Shown one piece after another: positions 5,315-5,623 of a stretch of DNA of 5,623 nt (positions are counted from its first letter, which is position 1; every line of letters starts with the position of its first letter). The DNA is taken from the NCBI GenBank assembly GCA_023142175.1, contig JAGLJX010000389.1, positions 1 to 5,623 of the forward strand, read 5' to 3'. Both the position numbers and the translations under genes were made by a program. Source of the DNA: Emcibacter sp. (lineage in GTDB: Bacteria > Pseudomonadota > Alphaproteobacteria > Sphingomonadales > Emcibacteraceae). The notes beneath the pieces were generated by a model. It did not search any database. It saw only the letters and a list, made by a program, of their open reading frames with translations, and had not been told where the DNA came from.

Positions 5315-5623
5315 CTAAGAAAATACCGCCTGAATAGTGGTGTATTCCTTCAAACCATCAACGCCAAATTCAACGCCGATACCGGAGCCTTTTACGCCGC
5401 CGAACGGAACATTTGGCTGAATAGCGCCATGTTTGTTGATCCATGCGCTGCCACATTCCAGACGATTGGCCAAGGCCTTGGCTTTTTCAATATCCGTTGA
5501 CCAGATCGAGCCGCCCAGACCATTATCGGACGCGTTGGCGCGGGCAATGGCATCATCTATATCGCTATATTTGATGATCGGCAGAGCGGGGCCGAATTGC
5601 TCTTCATCCACAATCCGCATACC
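5315..5623 (-). CDS. NAD(P)-dependent aldehyde dehydrogenase family protein, C-terminal fragment
   Basis: Only the last 102 residues are inside the window; the frame is open at the right edge, where the 370-400 upstream residues including the catalytic Cys and Glu should lie. The fragment begins in the conserved block IVDEEQFGPALPI, whose Glu and Phe contact the nicotinamide ribose in this superfamily. It continues with the segment SDNGLGGSIWSTDIEKA, then WINKHG and PFGGVKGSGIGVEFG near the end, and closes with GLKEYTTIQ, all hallmark C-terminal elements that form the oligomerisation region. The enzyme oxidises an aldehyde to a carboxylic acid with NAD(P)+ in the cytoplasm. The stop is TAG at 5317-5315. 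The aldehyde substrate cannot be told from this part. It has the same orientation as the thiolase-hyuA operon but is separated by two genes, so a shared catabolic role is only a possibility. Confidence 0.93.
   Translation of the reverse strand, partial: GMRIVDEEQFGPALPIIKYSDIDDAIARANASDNGLGGSIWSTDIEKAKALANRLECGSAWINKHGAIQPNVPFGGVKGSGIGVEFGVDGLKEYTTIQAVFS

Overview
The window looks like a piece of a Gram-negative, probably marine or soil proteobacterial chromosome. The evidence is an outer-membrane beta-barrel protein with a Sec signal peptide, a GcvA/TrpI-type LysR regulator, AGGAG-like ribosome binding sites and moderate GC content. An alphaproteobacterium fits best by overall feel of the proteins, but the sequence alone does not prove this. 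Every identification rests on motifs read by eye; no database search was run.

Layout from left to right: (1) positions 1-2116, minus strand, a HyuA-family ATP-dependent hydantoinase/oxoprolinase/ketone-carboxylase subunit, nearly complete and running off the left edge; (2) positions 2130-3338, minus strand, a thiolase-superfamily protein 13 nt upstream of hyuA and surely co-transcribed with it; (3) a 246-bp AT-rich divergent control region with several inverted repeats; (4) positions 3585-4478, plus strand, the LysR-type regulator; (5) positions 4498-5133, minus strand, a small beta-barrel outer-membrane protein convergent with lysR, with AT-richer DNA than its neighbours; (6) a 181-bp intergenic stretch with a 14-bp-period direct repeat, a 21-bp dyad and a stem-loop; (7) positions 5315-5623, minus strand, the C-terminal end of an NAD(P)-dependent aldehyde dehydrogenase that continues past the right edge.

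How the genes may work together (inference): the LysR protein probably controls the divergent thiolase-hyuA operon in response to a small molecule. HyuA-type proteins activate a carbonyl or amide with ATP, together with a HyuB partner that would be expected just left of position 1. A thiolase next to HyuA fits the logic of ATP-dependent ketone carboxylation (as in acetone and acetophenone carboxylases) followed by thiolytic cleavage of a 3-oxoacyl-CoA. The thiolase, however, departs from the standard family fingerprint at three of four active-site motifs, so it may do a different acyl transfer. The aldehyde dehydrogenase could belong to the same catabolic module, but the unrelated-looking membrane protein gene lies in between.

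The points most worth a second look are the odd thiolase active site paired with HyuA, a long terminator-like hairpin buried in the last codons of lysR, and the ordered repeat elements upstream of the outer-membrane protein gene.
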